A stretch of 64,000 nt of DNA. It comes from Lachnospiraceae bacterium. Its GTDB lineage: Bacteria; Bacillota; Clostridia; Lachnospirales; Lachnospiraceae. The position numbers were made by a program, and so were the translations under genes. The notes under the pieces are model-generated. The model saw only the letters and a list, made by a program, of their open reading frames with translations. It did not search any database and was not told the origin of the DNA. Below are positions 43,973-53,135 of this stretch, piece after piece (positions within the stretch are counted from its first letter, which is position 1; every line of letters starts with the position of its first letter). The stretch spans positions 62,001-126,000 of the forward strand of contig CAJTHM010000004.1 in the NCBI GenBank assembly GCA_910576125.1. Reading direction: 5' to 3'.

Positions 43973-45841
43973 ATGAAAAGCCGGAAAAAGACGAAATACA
44001 ATCTCTTTGTATTCCTGCAGGATATGATAAAAATGATACCTTTCCATACAGGATATCTCTTGCTGGTCGCCGTAATCAATGCCTTTCTGCCGACGGTGCA
44101 GGCGCTTGCAATCGCGGAATTCGTGAACCGTGTGGAAGGGGCATATGGCGGCGCGCTGGGCGTCCATATGGTCTTAGTGCCCCTTATCCTATTGCTTGGG
44201 ATAGTGGTTTTCAAGCAGATGATACCATCTGTCTCAAACCTGGTCAACGCATCGGCGCAGAACCGTTTAAAGACTGTGTTAAGGAACCGGTTCATGAAGA
44301 AGCAGGCGGCGCTTCAATACAGGTACATAGAGGACAGCCAGTCCTGCGCATTGATATACCGTGTCTGCGGAGAGGTAGAGGGCCGTTTCTGGGCGGGTTA
44401 CCAAACGGTCTGTAACGGGATTGAGCTGGTGGTAAAATGCGTGGTTCTTATGAGCATCGTCATGCAGGCAAGCGTCCTGAGCGGCGCGGCGATTTTGCTG
44501 GTGAGCGTCCCGCTTTTTTCTCTGGCCTATAGAACCGGCAGACAGAATTACGTCCTGCAAAAAGACGCGGTGGAGGTCAAAAGACGGTATCAATATCTGT
44601 CCGCAATCCTGTCGGACAGGGACCATGCGAAAGAGCGGACCCTGTTCGGGTATTCCGGACAGATAACGAAGGAGTATGACCGTCTCAGCGACTATGCGAA
44701 CCAGAAGGAGGCTGCCATCGAGAAGAAGAGATATGCCAATATGAAGAGCGGCTCGCTGACCATGGTCATGCTGGCAGTGATTATCATGCTGCTGCTCCTT
44801 CCCGCCCTGAGCAGCGGGAAGCTGTCGAACGGGTTATATGTGGGACTTGTGACCTCTATTTTGAACCTTGTCCAGGGCATGTCGTGGAATCTGTCAGGCA
44901 TCATGCAGGGGGTTGCGGATTTCAATGCGTACCTGAAGGATGTGAACGTTTTTTGGGCCATGGAGGAGAAAGAGGACGCCGCTGCGGAACCGTTGAAGAT
45001 TCCGGGATTCCGGGTGGAATCGATTGAATTCAGGAAGGTGTCCTTCCGCTATCCGGGGCGGGAGGAGTATGTGCTCAGGGACTGCTCGTTTGTGCTCCGG
45101 GGAAATAAGTGCTATGCGGTGGTGGGCAGGAACGGCGCGGGCAAATCCACGCTCACGAAGCTGCTGACCGGATTGTACGAGGAGTATCAGGGGCAGATTC
45201 TGATCAATGGAAAGGACTTGCGGGAATACCGATACGGGGAGCTGAAGTGGATGTTCTCTGTGGTGTTTCAGGATTTCGCCCGGTATGCTTTGTCGTTCCG
45301 GGACAATATCCTGGTGGGGAACGTGAAGGAGGACAAGGAGCAGCTGCTGGAGCAGGTCATGGAAAAAATGGAATTGGGAGCCTGTGTACAGGAGCTGCCT
45401 TGGGGGTTAGACAGCAAGCTGGGGAAACTGGAGAAGGACGGCGTGGATCTGTCCGGAGGCCAGTGGCAGAAATTAGCGATTGCAAGGCTTTTGTACAGCG
45501 AAGCCCCAATCAACATTCTGGACGAGCCGACCGCGGCCCTGGATCCCAAAGGGGAGGCAAAGGTGTATGAGATGTTCTGGCAGGTCACAATGGAAGGAGA
45601 GCGCTCCAAGGAAGAAGGGATTTCCAAGGGAGAAGGGATTTCCAAGGAAGAAGCGCATTCCATGGAAAAATTCACGATTCTGATCACGCACAGGTTGGGC
45701 GCTGCGCGCATGGCGGACGAGATTCTGGTATTGGATCAGGGAAAGATTGTCGAGCAGGGGACGCATAAAGCTTTGATTGGATTGGAGAACGGGCTTTATA
45801 AGGAGATGTTCGACAGTCAGAGGTGTTGGTATGAGACATAA
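43973..45841 (+). CDS. ABC exporter half-transporter (subunit 1)
   Basis: A 622-residue fused permease/ATPase. About six membrane helices lie in residues 20-310. The nucleotide-binding domain (about 345-620) has Walker A GRNGAGKST, signature LSGGQWQKLAIA, Walker B INILDEPTAALD and switch ITHRLGAAR. Between Walker B and the switch there is an inserted stretch of three 6-residue repeats (SKEEGI-type), unusual for this conserved core. The start ATG 43973 follows GAAGGA. The next half-transporter begins 11 bases before this gene ends, so the pair is almost certainly a heterodimer. The substrate (peptide, drug or lipid) is unknown. Confidence 0.9.
   Translation: MKSRKKTKYNLFVFLQDMIKMIPFHTGYLLLVAVINAFLPTVQALAIAEFVNRVEGAYGGALGVHMVLVPLILLLGIVVFKQMIPSVSNLVNASAQNRLKTVLRNRFMKKQAALQYRYIEDSQSCALIYRVCGEVEGRFWAGYQTVCNGIELVVKCVVLMSIVMQASVLSGAAILLVSVPLFSLAYRTGRQNYVLQKDAVEVKRRYQYLSAILSDRDHAKERTLFGYSGQITKEYDRLSDYANQKEAAIEKKRYANMKSGSLTMVMLAVIIMLLLLPALSSGKLSNGLYVGLVTSILNLVQGMSWNLSGIMQGVADFNAYLKDVNVFWAMEEKEDAAAEPLKIPGFRVESIEFRKVSFRYPGREEYVLRDCSFVLRGNKCYAVVGRNGAGKSTLTKLLTGLYEEYQGQILINGKDLREYRYGELKWMFSVVFQDFARYALSFRDNILVGNVKEDKEQLLEQVMEKMELGACVQELPWGLDSKLGKLEKDGVDLSGGQWQKLAIARLLYSEAPINILDEPTAALDPKGEAKVYEMFWQVTMEGERSKEEGISKGEGISKEEAHSMEKFTILITHRLGAARMADEILVLDQGKIVEQGTHKALIGLENGLYKEMFDSQRCWYET
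45603..45656 (+). repeat. Three tandem 18-bp in-frame repeats inside an ABC ATPase domain
   Basis: Units of TTTCCAAGGAAGAAGGGA type encode SKEEGI, SKGEGI and SKEEAH, with a degenerate fourth unit (SMEK). They lie in the loop between the Walker B and switch motifs of the exporter subunit. Confidence 0.85.
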
Positions 45842-47588
45842 GAATTTTATTTACAATAATCTGGTGGGCATAAGGCTTCTGTACAGGATGTTCCCGAAAA
45901 GCATTATCTTATACTCGGTATTGCAGATGCTGCACGGCGTTTCCTGGGTCTTGCAGGTCATGAGCGTACAGTATTTTTTTGACGGGATTTCAGAGAATGG
46001 GGGAGATATACTACCTCTTGTGGTCAAAATACTGCTGTTAGGAGCGGCATATGCTTTTGCGCAGACTATGAACGGCGTGGCGAACTGTTATGGGCAGATT
46101 CTGAACCGAAAGGTCATAAAAGAGACCAATAAGGTTCTGTTCAGGACGATTGACAGGAAGGATGCGATTGCCTTTGAATATGCGGAGGAACTGGATCGGA
46201 TCAACAAAGCTGTCCGTGGTTCGGAAGGTGTCTTTTGGGTGAGCACTACCATCCTGGATATCCTTTTCTTTTATGCTTTTTATTTTGTGGTGATGAGCTG
46301 GTACCTGTTTTCCCTGGCGCCTGTCCTCAGCATCAGCACAGTCATTATTTTCATACCAAACGTGATAACCAGACTGCTGCATATGATATCCTTTGAGCAT
46401 CTGGAGAATGAGGCCGCGCCTGTCCGGAGGAAGATGGACTATTATGGGGACTGCGTCATCGGAAAAGAGTATTATAAGGAGACCCGCCTGTGGGGATGTG
46501 GCAGCTACTTTTTCGACAGGTACAATCAGATGCTGAAGAAGCTGAACGGATTGCATTTCCGCATGCAGCTCCGGAAGGAAAGGGTGAATTTCTGCATCCA
46601 TGTCCTGACTGTGGCGGCTTATGGCGCGATTATCGCCATGCTGGTCTATTATGTGCTGGCGGGCATCATTTCCGTGGGGGCGTTTGCGGCGGTCTTTGCC
46701 GCGCTCCGTGAGTTTTACGGGTTCATGGACGAAGTGATATCCGAGCGCCTGGCCATCGCCATAGAAAATATGGCCATGGTAAAGAACTACCTTGCGTTCA
46801 TAGGGGAGGATCCGGGGGAACAGGAGCAGATTGCACTGCCTGAAAAGTTCGAGATACGGCTGGAGGATGTGTCTTTTGCCTACCCGCAGTCTGGGACAGA
46901 GGGAGAGAAGTTCGTGCTTTCGGATATCAATCTGCGGATTCCCTGGGGGCAGACGGTTGCTTTGGTAGGAGAGAACGGAAGCGGGAAAAGCACGCTGTGC
47001 CATATCATTGCGGGGCTGTATTCGCCTACAAAGGGGACGGTTTCCTATGAGGGCGTGCAGAAGGGCGCCGGACGGATTGTAAGGGGAATCTCTGCGGTTT
47101 TTCAGAAGTTCTGCCGTTACAGCATGTCGCTGGGGGAGAATATCAGGATTAGTGACGCTGCCGGCGATAAGTCTGCGGACAGGCTGAATCGGATTTGTGA
47201 TGACGTTGGCGTAGACCCTGGATGGGCTGGGGGAATGGACGGCATGCTGGGAAGAGAGTTCGGAGGGACGGAACTTTCCGGAGGCCAATGGCAGCGGATC
47301 GCAATCGCAAGAGGGATATACAGGAACAACAGCCTTTTGATTCTGGACGAACCTACGGCTGCCATAGATGCCCTGGAAGAGAAGTACCTGTATGAGGAAT
47401 TTGGCAGACTGTCGCGGAACTGCACTTCAATCATCGTGACCCACCGGCTGGCTTCCGCGCAGATTGCGGACAGGATTCTTGTGATTAAGGAGGGGCGCAT
47501 TGTGCAGGACGGGAGCCATGATGAGTTGATTGCGGCCGAAGGGGAATATAAGACGATGTATGAGCTGCAGAGACAGTGGTATCAATAG
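45831..47588 (+). CDS. ABC exporter half-transporter (subunit 2)
   Basis: A 585-residue fused permease/ATPase: membrane helices in about 20-310 and a nucleotide-binding domain from about 345. Motifs are Walker A GENGSGKST, signature LSGGQWQRIAIA, Walker B LLILDEPTAAID and switch VTHRLASAQ. The start ATG 45831 is behind GAGGTG, overlapping the upstream gene by 11 bases; an upstream frame opening at 45777 lies in the preceding gene. Both subunits keep consensus catalytic motifs, so neither ATP site is obviously degenerate. Confidence 0.92.
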   Translation: MRHKNFIYNNLVGIRLLYRMFPKSIILYSVLQMLHGVSWVLQVMSVQYFFDGISENGGDILPLVVKILLLGAAYAFAQTMNGVANCYGQILNRKVIKETNKVLFRTIDRKDAIAFEYAEELDRINKAVRGSEGVFWVSTTILDILFFYAFYFVVMSWYLFSLAPVLSISTVIIFIPNVITRLLHMISFEHLENEAAPVRRKMDYYGDCVIGKEYYKETRLWGCGSYFFDRYNQMLKKLNGLHFRMQLRKERVNFCIHVLTVAAYGAIIAMLVYYVLAGIISVGAFAAVFAALREFYGFMDEVISERLAIAIENMAMVKNYLAFIGEDPGEQEQIALPEKFEIRLEDVSFAYPQSGTEGEKFVLSDINLRIPWGQTVALVGENGSGKSTLCHIIAGLYSPTKGTVSYEGVQKGAGRIVRGISAVFQKFCRYSMSLGENIRISDAAGDKSADRLNRICDDVGVDPGWAGGMDGMLGREFGGTELSGGQWQRIAIARGIYRNNSLLILDEPTAAIDALEEKYLYEEFGRLSRNCTSIIVTHRLASAQIADRILVIKEGRIVQDGSHDELIAAEGEYKTMYELQRQWYQ

Positions 47589-47813
47589 GGAGAAGATATC
47601 CGCAGGCATCTGGCATTGGGAGATGGTCAGGAAGCCGGAGAGTCTGCACGCAAAATCACAGGGGTAGAATTTTATGGATGGTTCTTTGTCAACGCCCTGG
47701 TGTGTCCGGCGGGTATTGAAAGAAAGCTTCTCCAGTCCCCCGGAATCTCCCGCCCGTTTCGTATGGATCCGTTGATGGCCATCCGGTGAAGAGTTTTGCG
47801 GACTCCGCTGATT
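47589..47813. other. Gene-free stretch after the exporter operon
   Basis: No coding frame, promoter or convincing terminator seen. It ends at MITE-like copy C. Confidence 0.4.
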
Positions 47814-47914
47814 TTATGCTGCATAACGCTGAATACTGCCTAATGTAATCATGCGATTCAACCAGCCGGCGTTATGCAGTCTGGTTTCACGGCAAGTGAA
47901 ATCGTTAAGCAGGA
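47814..47914 (+). repeat. MITE-like palindromic intergenic repeat, copy C
   Basis: Same orientation and nearly the same sequence as copy B (27151-27254). The left end reads TTATGCTGCATAACG; the right terminal repeat has decayed (CGTTAAGCAGG, then divergent). Confidence 0.85.
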
Positions 47915-48030
47915 AAATCTCATAACAAGAATAAACATAAGCGTGGCAATCGGGGAACCGTGACCTATGTGCGAATATATTATACTGGAGGACTAAAGGC
48001 TGAAAACGCAATTTTCTTGCCAGCTTGTCT

Positions 48031-48549
48031 TTATAGGTTTTGATTTAGGCCAGAGGTGATGGTGTCGTTAATATGCTTTTGTATCTGCGCGGGCGTTTCA
48101 TCAAAATCATATTTCATCCACTGATAGATGATCCCGAAGTATCCATAGATAAAAAAGGGCATAAGATACGAGGCTTGCTTATCGTATGTTTCCCCCGAAG
48201 GTATCAAATCCTCAAGCGCACGCATAATGACAGAAATAAGATCATTGTGATAGAGCATTGAAAACAGACGCCTATTTTCATAGATAAATTCTGTCAAATC
48301 AGAGTTCTTTCCCTGCTTGCCGATTTCGTGCTTATCCGAATACTGCTCCCATTCATATTTTATCTTGAAAAGGAGCATTTCCTCTTTACTGTTTTTGTTG
48401 TCAAAGTATCTGTAAAAAGTAGTTCTGCCGATGTCTGCTTCCTTGCAAATCGAGTTTACATTGATTGTATCAAAGTCTTGGGTCTTCATCAGCTTGATAA
48501 GCGCGTCCGCAAGACATAGTTTCATAAATGCTGGTTGATTCTTCTTCAT
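48031..48549 (-). CDS. TetR-family regulator
   Basis: A ~172-residue regulator. An N-terminal TetR helix-turn-helix (LADALIKLMKTQDFDTINVNSICKEADIGRTTFYRYFDNK) is followed by a variable C-terminal ligand domain with YHNDLISVIMRALEDLIPSG and FFIYGYFGIIYQWMKYDFD, resembling the dihydroxyacetone-kinase-linked/TetR_C_7-like tail. The start at 48549 has AAGGGGGA about 13 bases upstream; the frame is open to 48627 without a better site. It is divergent from the hydrolase at 48742, with a strong dyad in between, so it likely represses that gene and itself. Confidence 0.85.
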   Translation of the reverse strand: MKKNQPAFMKLCLADALIKLMKTQDFDTINVNSICKEADIGRTTFYRYFDNKNSKEEMLLFKIKYEWEQYSDKHEIGKQGKNSDLTEFIYENRRLFSMLYHNDLISVIMRALEDLIPSGETYDKQASYLMPFFIYGYFGIIYQWMKYDFDETPAQIQKHINDTITSGLNQNL

Positions 48550-48656
48550 AAAGGAACAAAATCCCCCTTTTTGTACCGCATAGCGTGATGGCGGCATCTT
48601 TTTTACTGATCTGCATTGACGCTCCATGGGACCGTTAATATAATATGACTTAAATG

Positions 48657-48687
48657 AAACAAGTGTTTTATGTCATGACACTTGTTC
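48657..48687. promoter_or_regulatory. TetR operator between divergent genes
   Basis: AAACAAGTGT (48657-48666) and ACACTTGTTC (48678-48687) form a 9/10 dyad. A perfect inner palindrome TGTCATGACA lies at 48671-48680. It is located in the divergent promoter region. Confidence 0.7.
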
Positions 48688-48741
48688 CGGAATTATTATA
48701 TCGAAACCAGATTGTTCTGTCAAGCGGAAGGAGATTTATCT

Positions 48742-49710
48742 ATGAGAAAAGTCATGAAAATAGTGGGGCTTGTGATTTTAGCGATTGTCATTTTAATCGT
48801 ACTTGCAGCGGGATTCCTGCTGACCAAAAACTACATTGATTCCCAAAAGCCCTGGCTGGAGAATGATTACTACACGCAGTTTTGGTCTGATTCGGAACTA
48901 GAGAAAAAGTATGCGGGCCTTGGAGGCTATGAAGTATCCCGCGAGGTAGTCCAATCCGAAGATAAGACGATAGGGAATATCCGTATTTGGTATCCAGCTG
49001 AAATGAAGCATAGTCAAGATGATTATCCGATGATAGTTGTCGTGAACGGCAGCAATACAGCAGCATTAAACTACGGACCCTATTTTGAAAGACTTGCTTC
49101 ATGGGGATTTATTGTTGTCGGCAATGACGACAGACAGTCGGGAACAGGGACATCCACCTCACGAACGTTGGATTACATGCTGGGGCAGAATCAAAATTCC
49201 AACAGCCTGTTTTATGCCAAAATCGATACCCAAAATATCGGAATTGCCGGATATTCACAAGGCGGTGCGGGTGCGCTCAGAGCGGTAACCGAATATGAAA
49301 ACAGCGGTCTGTACAAAACCATTTTTACAGGCAGCGCAGCGCATTCCTACCTTGCACAGATGTGGGGCGGATATGACGCTTCCAAAGTGTCGATTCCGTG
49401 GTTTATGACTGCTGCTGCCGGAAATTCTGATGATACCGGTGCGACGGACGCAGCGAAAGAGTGGCTTGGCGTTGCTCCGCTTTCCTCTTTGGTCGAGAAT
49501 TATAATGCGATGCCGGACAATGTATGTAAGCTTCGTGCAAGAGTCGCAGGAGCGGAGCATGAGGAAATGCAGATGAAGACCGATGGATATATGACGGCGT
49601 GGATGCTATACCAGTTGCGGGGAGATGAAGACGCCGGCAAAGCGCTTATAGGCGAAAACGCGGAAATCCTAAACAACGCCAACTGGCAGGATATCGAGAA
49701 GAATAAGTAA
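48742..49710 (+). CDS. Membrane-anchored alpha/beta hydrolase
   Basis: A 322-residue protein with one N-terminal membrane helix (about 5-28, IVGLVILAIVILIVLAAGFLL), so the catalytic domain faces outside. An alpha/beta-hydrolase fold follows: YPMIVVVNGSN (oxyanion region), nucleophile elbow GYSQGG, and an acid/His later in AGAEHEEM. It resembles lipase/chlorophyllase-like PET-hydrolase relatives of Firmicutes. Substrate unknown. The start ATG 48742 follows AAGGAG. Probably controlled by the divergent TetR protein. Confidence 0.87.
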   Translation: MRKVMKIVGLVILAIVILIVLAAGFLLTKNYIDSQKPWLENDYYTQFWSDSELEKKYAGLGGYEVSREVVQSEDKTIGNIRIWYPAEMKHSQDDYPMIVVVNGSNTAALNYGPYFERLASWGFIVVGNDDRQSGTGTSTSRTLDYMLGQNQNSNSLFYAKIDTQNIGIAGYSQGGAGALRAVTEYENSGLYKTIFTGSAAHSYLAQMWGGYDASKVSIPWFMTAAAGNSDDTGATDAAKEWLGVAPLSSLVENYNAMPDNVCKLRARVAGAEHEEMQMKTDGYMTAWMLYQLRGDEDAGKALIGENAEILNNANWQDIEKNK

Positions 49711-49731
49711 GGATCAGACTATGCAAACCCA

Positions 49732-50313
49732 ATGGGTAATCTGTTCCAAGAAAATTTGTCCCGGGCAGAGCTGGCCAGAAGCATCGCCTATCTCCCCCAG
49801 GGAAAGAACGTGCCTGACATCTCCGCGGACCGCATGGTCCTCCACGGGCGGTTCCCCTATCTGAACTATCCCAGGAGATACAGGGAGTCGGATTTTCAGA
49901 TAGCCAGGGAGGCCATGAGACAGATGGGCATAGAGGAGCTGGCCGGGATGCAGATGTCCCGGCTGTCCGGCGGCATGCGGCAGAAGGTGTACCTTGCCAT
50001 GGCCTTGGCTCAGGAGGCTCCTGCCATCGTCATGGACGAGCCTACCACCTACCTGGACATCGGGCAGCAGATGAAGTTCGCGGGAATCGTCCGGCGGCTG
50101 TCCGGGGAGGGCAAGACAATCGTCCTGGTGCTCCACGACATCCTGCTGGCCCTGAAGATTTCCCACCGGATCGCTGCTGTGGCAGAGGGGAGGATCTCCT
50201 GGAGCGGCACGCCGGAGGAGATGCTGGAGGAAAATGTGGCGGAGAGACTCTATGGCGTGGCCGTGGGAGCCGTGAGGACGGACGGGGGCGAGCAGTATTA
50301 CTATAAACTGTAA
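49732..50313 (+). pseudogene. FecE-like ABC ATPase lacking Walker A
   Basis: From about 49756 the frame reads LSRAELARSIAYLPQGKNVPDISADRMVLHGRFPYL to the end. This is about 75 percent identical by eye to residues ~75-255 of the intact ATPase at 31140-31922, with signature, Walker B and switch present. The first ~75 residues with Walker A are missing; the open frame begins with unrelated MGNLFQEN. It cannot hydrolyse ATP. There is no partner permease nearby. Confidence 0.85.
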
Positions 50314-50318
50314 AACAC

Positions 50319-50369
50319 ATGACAGTGTACCATACCATGGATTTGGAGCCGGCGAGGAACCCTATTGAA
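50319..50369 (+). pseudogene. C-terminal scrap of a methyltransferase gene
   Basis: Six bases after the truncated ATPase, MTVYHTMDLEPARNP is read. It closely matches the end of the intact methyltransferase at 51410-52192 ([15 protein letters not shown]). Confidence 0.65.
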
Positions 50370-50470
50370 GATTCAGGCTTCCCCGGCAATTCCTTCTGCA
50401 CGAAATTCCTCTGGCCGTGAGCCGGATGGGATTGCCGCCTCCGTGGGCTGCTGCATTATCGAGATAGCAT

Positions 50471-50983
50471 CTAGGACTTTTGGAATGATTCAGCATATGC
50501 TAAAAACCGCTCTGTAGAAAGGATTCCCTCATGAAAAACCGCATCGTATATTTCCTTGCTGTGACAATGCTTTTTCCCTTTATCGAATCCATAAAGCCTC
50601 CGGCTTATTAAATCCTGTTTTATGGTGATGACGGCATTTTTCAGCGTTGGGTTTTCGCCCGTGAGCCGGGCGATATCATTGGCGTATGCAATGGAATCGT
50701 TGATTTCAGTCTGGCTTTTCCACCAGATATCTACATTCCAGCGGTCGCCCGATATGCTTGTTTCAAATTCTAAAAATGCCGATTCATTTTCCATATGGAA
50801 CGCTCCGTCAAAATGGCCTGGCACAAATTTTTTGAGGATCTCTGACGCTAGGCCATAGTAATTTGCCCTATTCAGACTGGACTTATCTATATAAAAGTCC
50901 AAATCGTTCCATGTCATGATATTCATCCCATAGCTGCCGACAATATAGGCCTCTCCGTATTTTTTATCCCCCTTTTCCTCCAC
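50471..50983 (-). CDS. Nucleotidyltransferase-like protein with a foreign 5' end
   Basis: A 170-residue frame. From about residue 7 it reads KYGEAYIVGSYGMNIMTWNDLDFYID, the GS-x(10)-DxD pattern of the nucleotidyltransferase fold, followed by FETSISGDRWNVDIWW and a helical tail (SKEIYDAVFHEGIL). Relatives include aminoglycoside adenylyltransferase-like and toxin-like proteins; the function here is unknown. The first residues (VEEKGD, from GTG 50983) and the upstream in-frame sequence FLLFSFSLNPLAVEEKGD belong to an ABC-2 permease. The original 5' end has therefore been replaced by recombination, and expression is doubtful. Confidence 0.6.
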   Translation of the reverse strand: MEEKGDKKYGEAYIVGSYGMNIMTWNDLDFYIDKSSLNRANYYGLASEILKKFVPGHFDGAFHMENESAFLEFETSISGDRWNVDIWWKSQTEINDSIAYANDIARLTGENPTLKNAVITIKQDLISRRLYGFDKGKKHCHSKEIYDAVFHEGILSTERFLAYAESFQKS

Positions 50984-51170
50984 GGCGAGAGGATTCAGGG
51001 AGAAGGAGAACAGCAGGAAGTCCTGCCAGCAGCCGCATGGAGGTCAGGGGCTGATTGGGGGCCAGCTCACCGTTCAGGATCTGGGCTTTGATTTGGACTT
51101 TGATCTGCTCATAGGCGGGGATTTCGCTTTGCAGGGAAAGGTGGATGTTGTATATGCACTATGGGCATAA
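50968..51170 (-). pseudogene. Chimeric debris: GntR 5' fragment joined to ABC-2 permease fragment
   Basis: Minus strand, 51170-51025: TTGACA...CCCATAGTGCATATAC of the cassette-2 promoter runs directly into NIHLSLQSEIPAYEQIKVQIKAQILNG...PLTSMRLLAG of a GntR gene; its -10 end, leader and start codon are missing. At about 51024 the frame jumps to FLLFSFSLNPLAVEEKGD (residues ~41-58 of a permease like 32135-32797), which then reads into the nucleotidyltransferase. The whole ATPase and most of both other genes are lost. Confidence 0.8.
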
Positions 51171-51409
51171 ATGTCAAGAGGAAAATAAAGTAGGGACAGC
51201 GTATGACAGAATGTTGTCATCCACGGATTTTGGATGGGGTGTTTCCGAATAGGGAGAAATTATATCGCTTTTCCGGGGTGCATGTGCTATACTGAACAAT
51301 GTAACTTCAGGCAAATGCCATGACCTGAAGCGGACTTATAATGAGTTATAGGCGGAAGGTGTGGATTGGAAAAAGAGCATGGAAAACAGGAAACATGGAG
51401 GAAGATAAA

Positions 51410-52192
51410 ATGACCGTATTTGAAAAAACATTCGACGATGCAGCCATAGATTATGACCACAGCCGTCCCACCTATGTAAAAGAAATCTACGAAGACATAT
51501 TCCGCTATAAACCTGTTGGCCCTGACAGCCATGTGCTGGAAATCGGCCTGGGAACGGGAAAGGCATCGCAGCCCATATTGGAGACACGATGCCATTTTAC
51601 CGGAATTGAGCCGGGGGAGCGATTGGCCGACCTGGCGCGGAAACGGTATCAGACTTATGCGAATTTCACCGTATGCAATCAGACCTTCCAGGATTTCATC
51701 AGCCCTGACGAATCGTTTGACCTCATCTATGCGGCGACCGCATTTCACTGGATTCCGGAGGAATATGGCTATAAGCGTGTCCACGAGCTGCTGAAGCCGG
51801 GAGGAGCCTTCGCCCGCTTTGCCTACCATGCAGGGACGGATAAGGGGCGGGAGGAAATGACGGAAGAGATTCAGGAGATTTATTCGAAATATATGCACCA
51901 AGAGGAGCCTCTCAGGGAATACGGCGCGGAGGATGCGAAGAAGCTGGCTGAAACCGCATGCCGGTATGGCTTCTGCGACGCCGCATATCAATTGTATTCT
52001 ACTACAAAAGAATTCACTGCCGATGAATATATGACGTTATTGCGCACATATCCCGATCATATGCGGTTAGAAGAATCAAATCGGAAAATGCTCTTTGAAG
52101 GGATTCATTCCGCAATCAGGAACCATGGCGGCATCATGACAGTATACTACACAATGGATCTGGAGCTGGCCAGGAAACCGGCACGAAACTGA
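51410..52192 (+). CDS. Class I SAM-dependent methyltransferase
   Basis: A 260-residue cytoplasmic methyltransferase: an N-terminal helix with [26 protein letters not shown]-binding loop [12 protein letters not shown], acidic strand end FTGIEPG, and motif [17 protein letters not shown], typical of the UbiE/Methyltransf_11 group. Substrate unknown. The start is ATG 51410 (GGAGGAAG seven bases upstream); the frame opens earlier at 51341 without a good site. It is followed closely by the DUF2200 gene; a scrap of a second copy lies at 50319. Confidence 0.88.
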   Translation: MTVFEKTFDDAAIDYDHSRPTYVKEIYEDIFRYKPVGPDSHVLEIGLGTGKASQPILETRCHFTGIEPGERLADLARKRYQTYANFTVCNQTFQDFISPDESFDLIYAATAFHWIPEEYGYKRVHELLKPGGAFARFAYHAGTDKGREEMTEEIQEIYSKYMHQEEPLREYGAEDAKKLAETACRYGFCDAAYQLYSTTKEFTADEYMTLLRTYPDHMRLEESNRKMLFEGIHSAIRNHGGIMTVYYTMDLELARKPARN

Positions 52193-52214
52193 GATTTATG
52201 CGAGGAGGCAGATT

Positions 52215-52565
52215 ATGAAAAACGAAAAGATATATGGCATGGCCTTTGGGAAACTGTACCCCATGCTGATTGCAAAGGCGGAGCGGAAAGGGCGCACCAG
52301 AGCGGAGGTGGATGAAGTCACCGGCTGGCTGACCGGGTACAGCAAGGACAGGTTAGCGGAACTTATGGAAAGCGATATCACCTACGGAGACTTCTTTTTA
52401 CAGGCCCCGGCATTGAATCCGGAGCGCAGACTGATAAAAGGCGTGGTCTGCGGAGTCCGCGTGGAGGATATCGAAGAGCCCCTGATGCAGGAAATCCGCT
52501 ATCTGGACAAGCTGGTGGACGAGCTTGCCAGAGGGAAGGCGCTGGAGAAGATTCTGCGCAGGTGA
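52215..52565 (+). CDS. DUF2200 family protein
   Basis: A 116-residue protein matching the DUF2200 pattern ([37 protein letters not shown] ... [49 protein letters not shown]). Function unknown. ATG 52215 has GAGGAGG upstream, 22 bases after the methyltransferase, likely one operon. A 3' fragment of a paralogue is at 38539-38673. Confidence 0.9.
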   Translation: MKNEKIYGMAFGKLYPMLIAKAERKGRTRAEVDEVTGWLTGYSKDRLAELMESDITYGDFFLQAPALNPERRLIKGVVCGVRVEDIEEPLMQEIRYLDKLVDELARGKALEKILRR

Positions 52566-53135
52566 TGGGTTCCGGGAAATAGGATATGCCTTGGGAACCT
52601 AAGAGGCGGCTCGGTTTGCTTTGCGGGGGGTTTTGAAAGGCTTGCATAAATCTTATGGCTTTTTACTTAGACTTATGGTATAATGAATACAGAGATGTCG
52701 TATATCCATTTACTATAAAAGTGCCATTCCTGCACCGCAAAGCGTCTATGCGTTTCCAACGCGCAAAAACCGAGATAGCTGTGCGTCAAAATGAGCTTCT
52801 CTTGCTCATTTTGTGTGCATCACCTAAACGTCCAGGCTTTTAGGTATGGTGGTGTGGGTGGTTGCATGGGAGTTTAGTAAGATTAATGTATACATAATAG
52901 TATTTTATAGAAAATGTCTGCATCGCATGCAGAGAGTTTATGAGTTGTAAAGCCGCTCTATCAAGCTATGATGGAGCATAGCACAAAAAGTTGTGAAGGA
53001 GAGACTGCTACAAAGCGAAATGTAAACTGCAAAAAGTGCAGATTGCAAGGGAGGGGAGCAACGTAAAAAATGCGAAGAATATGTATCATAGAATGTTGAA
53101 GAGGGGGTGATAACATAAGATAGGAGGATAGTGTT
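52566..53135 (+). other. Non-coding stretch with promoter and hairpin ahead of the defence island
   Basis: TATAAT at 52679-52684 (weak -35) is followed by a ~110-base segment ending in a perfect 9-bp hairpin AAAATGAGC-TTCTCTT-GCTCATTTT (52788-52812). It could be a small RNA with an imperfect terminator or a decayed gene. From about 52850 the sequence turns strongly AT-rich, marking the left edge of the island; an AGGAGG precedes the first island gene. No terminal repeat of an integrative element is visible. Confidence 0.45.
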
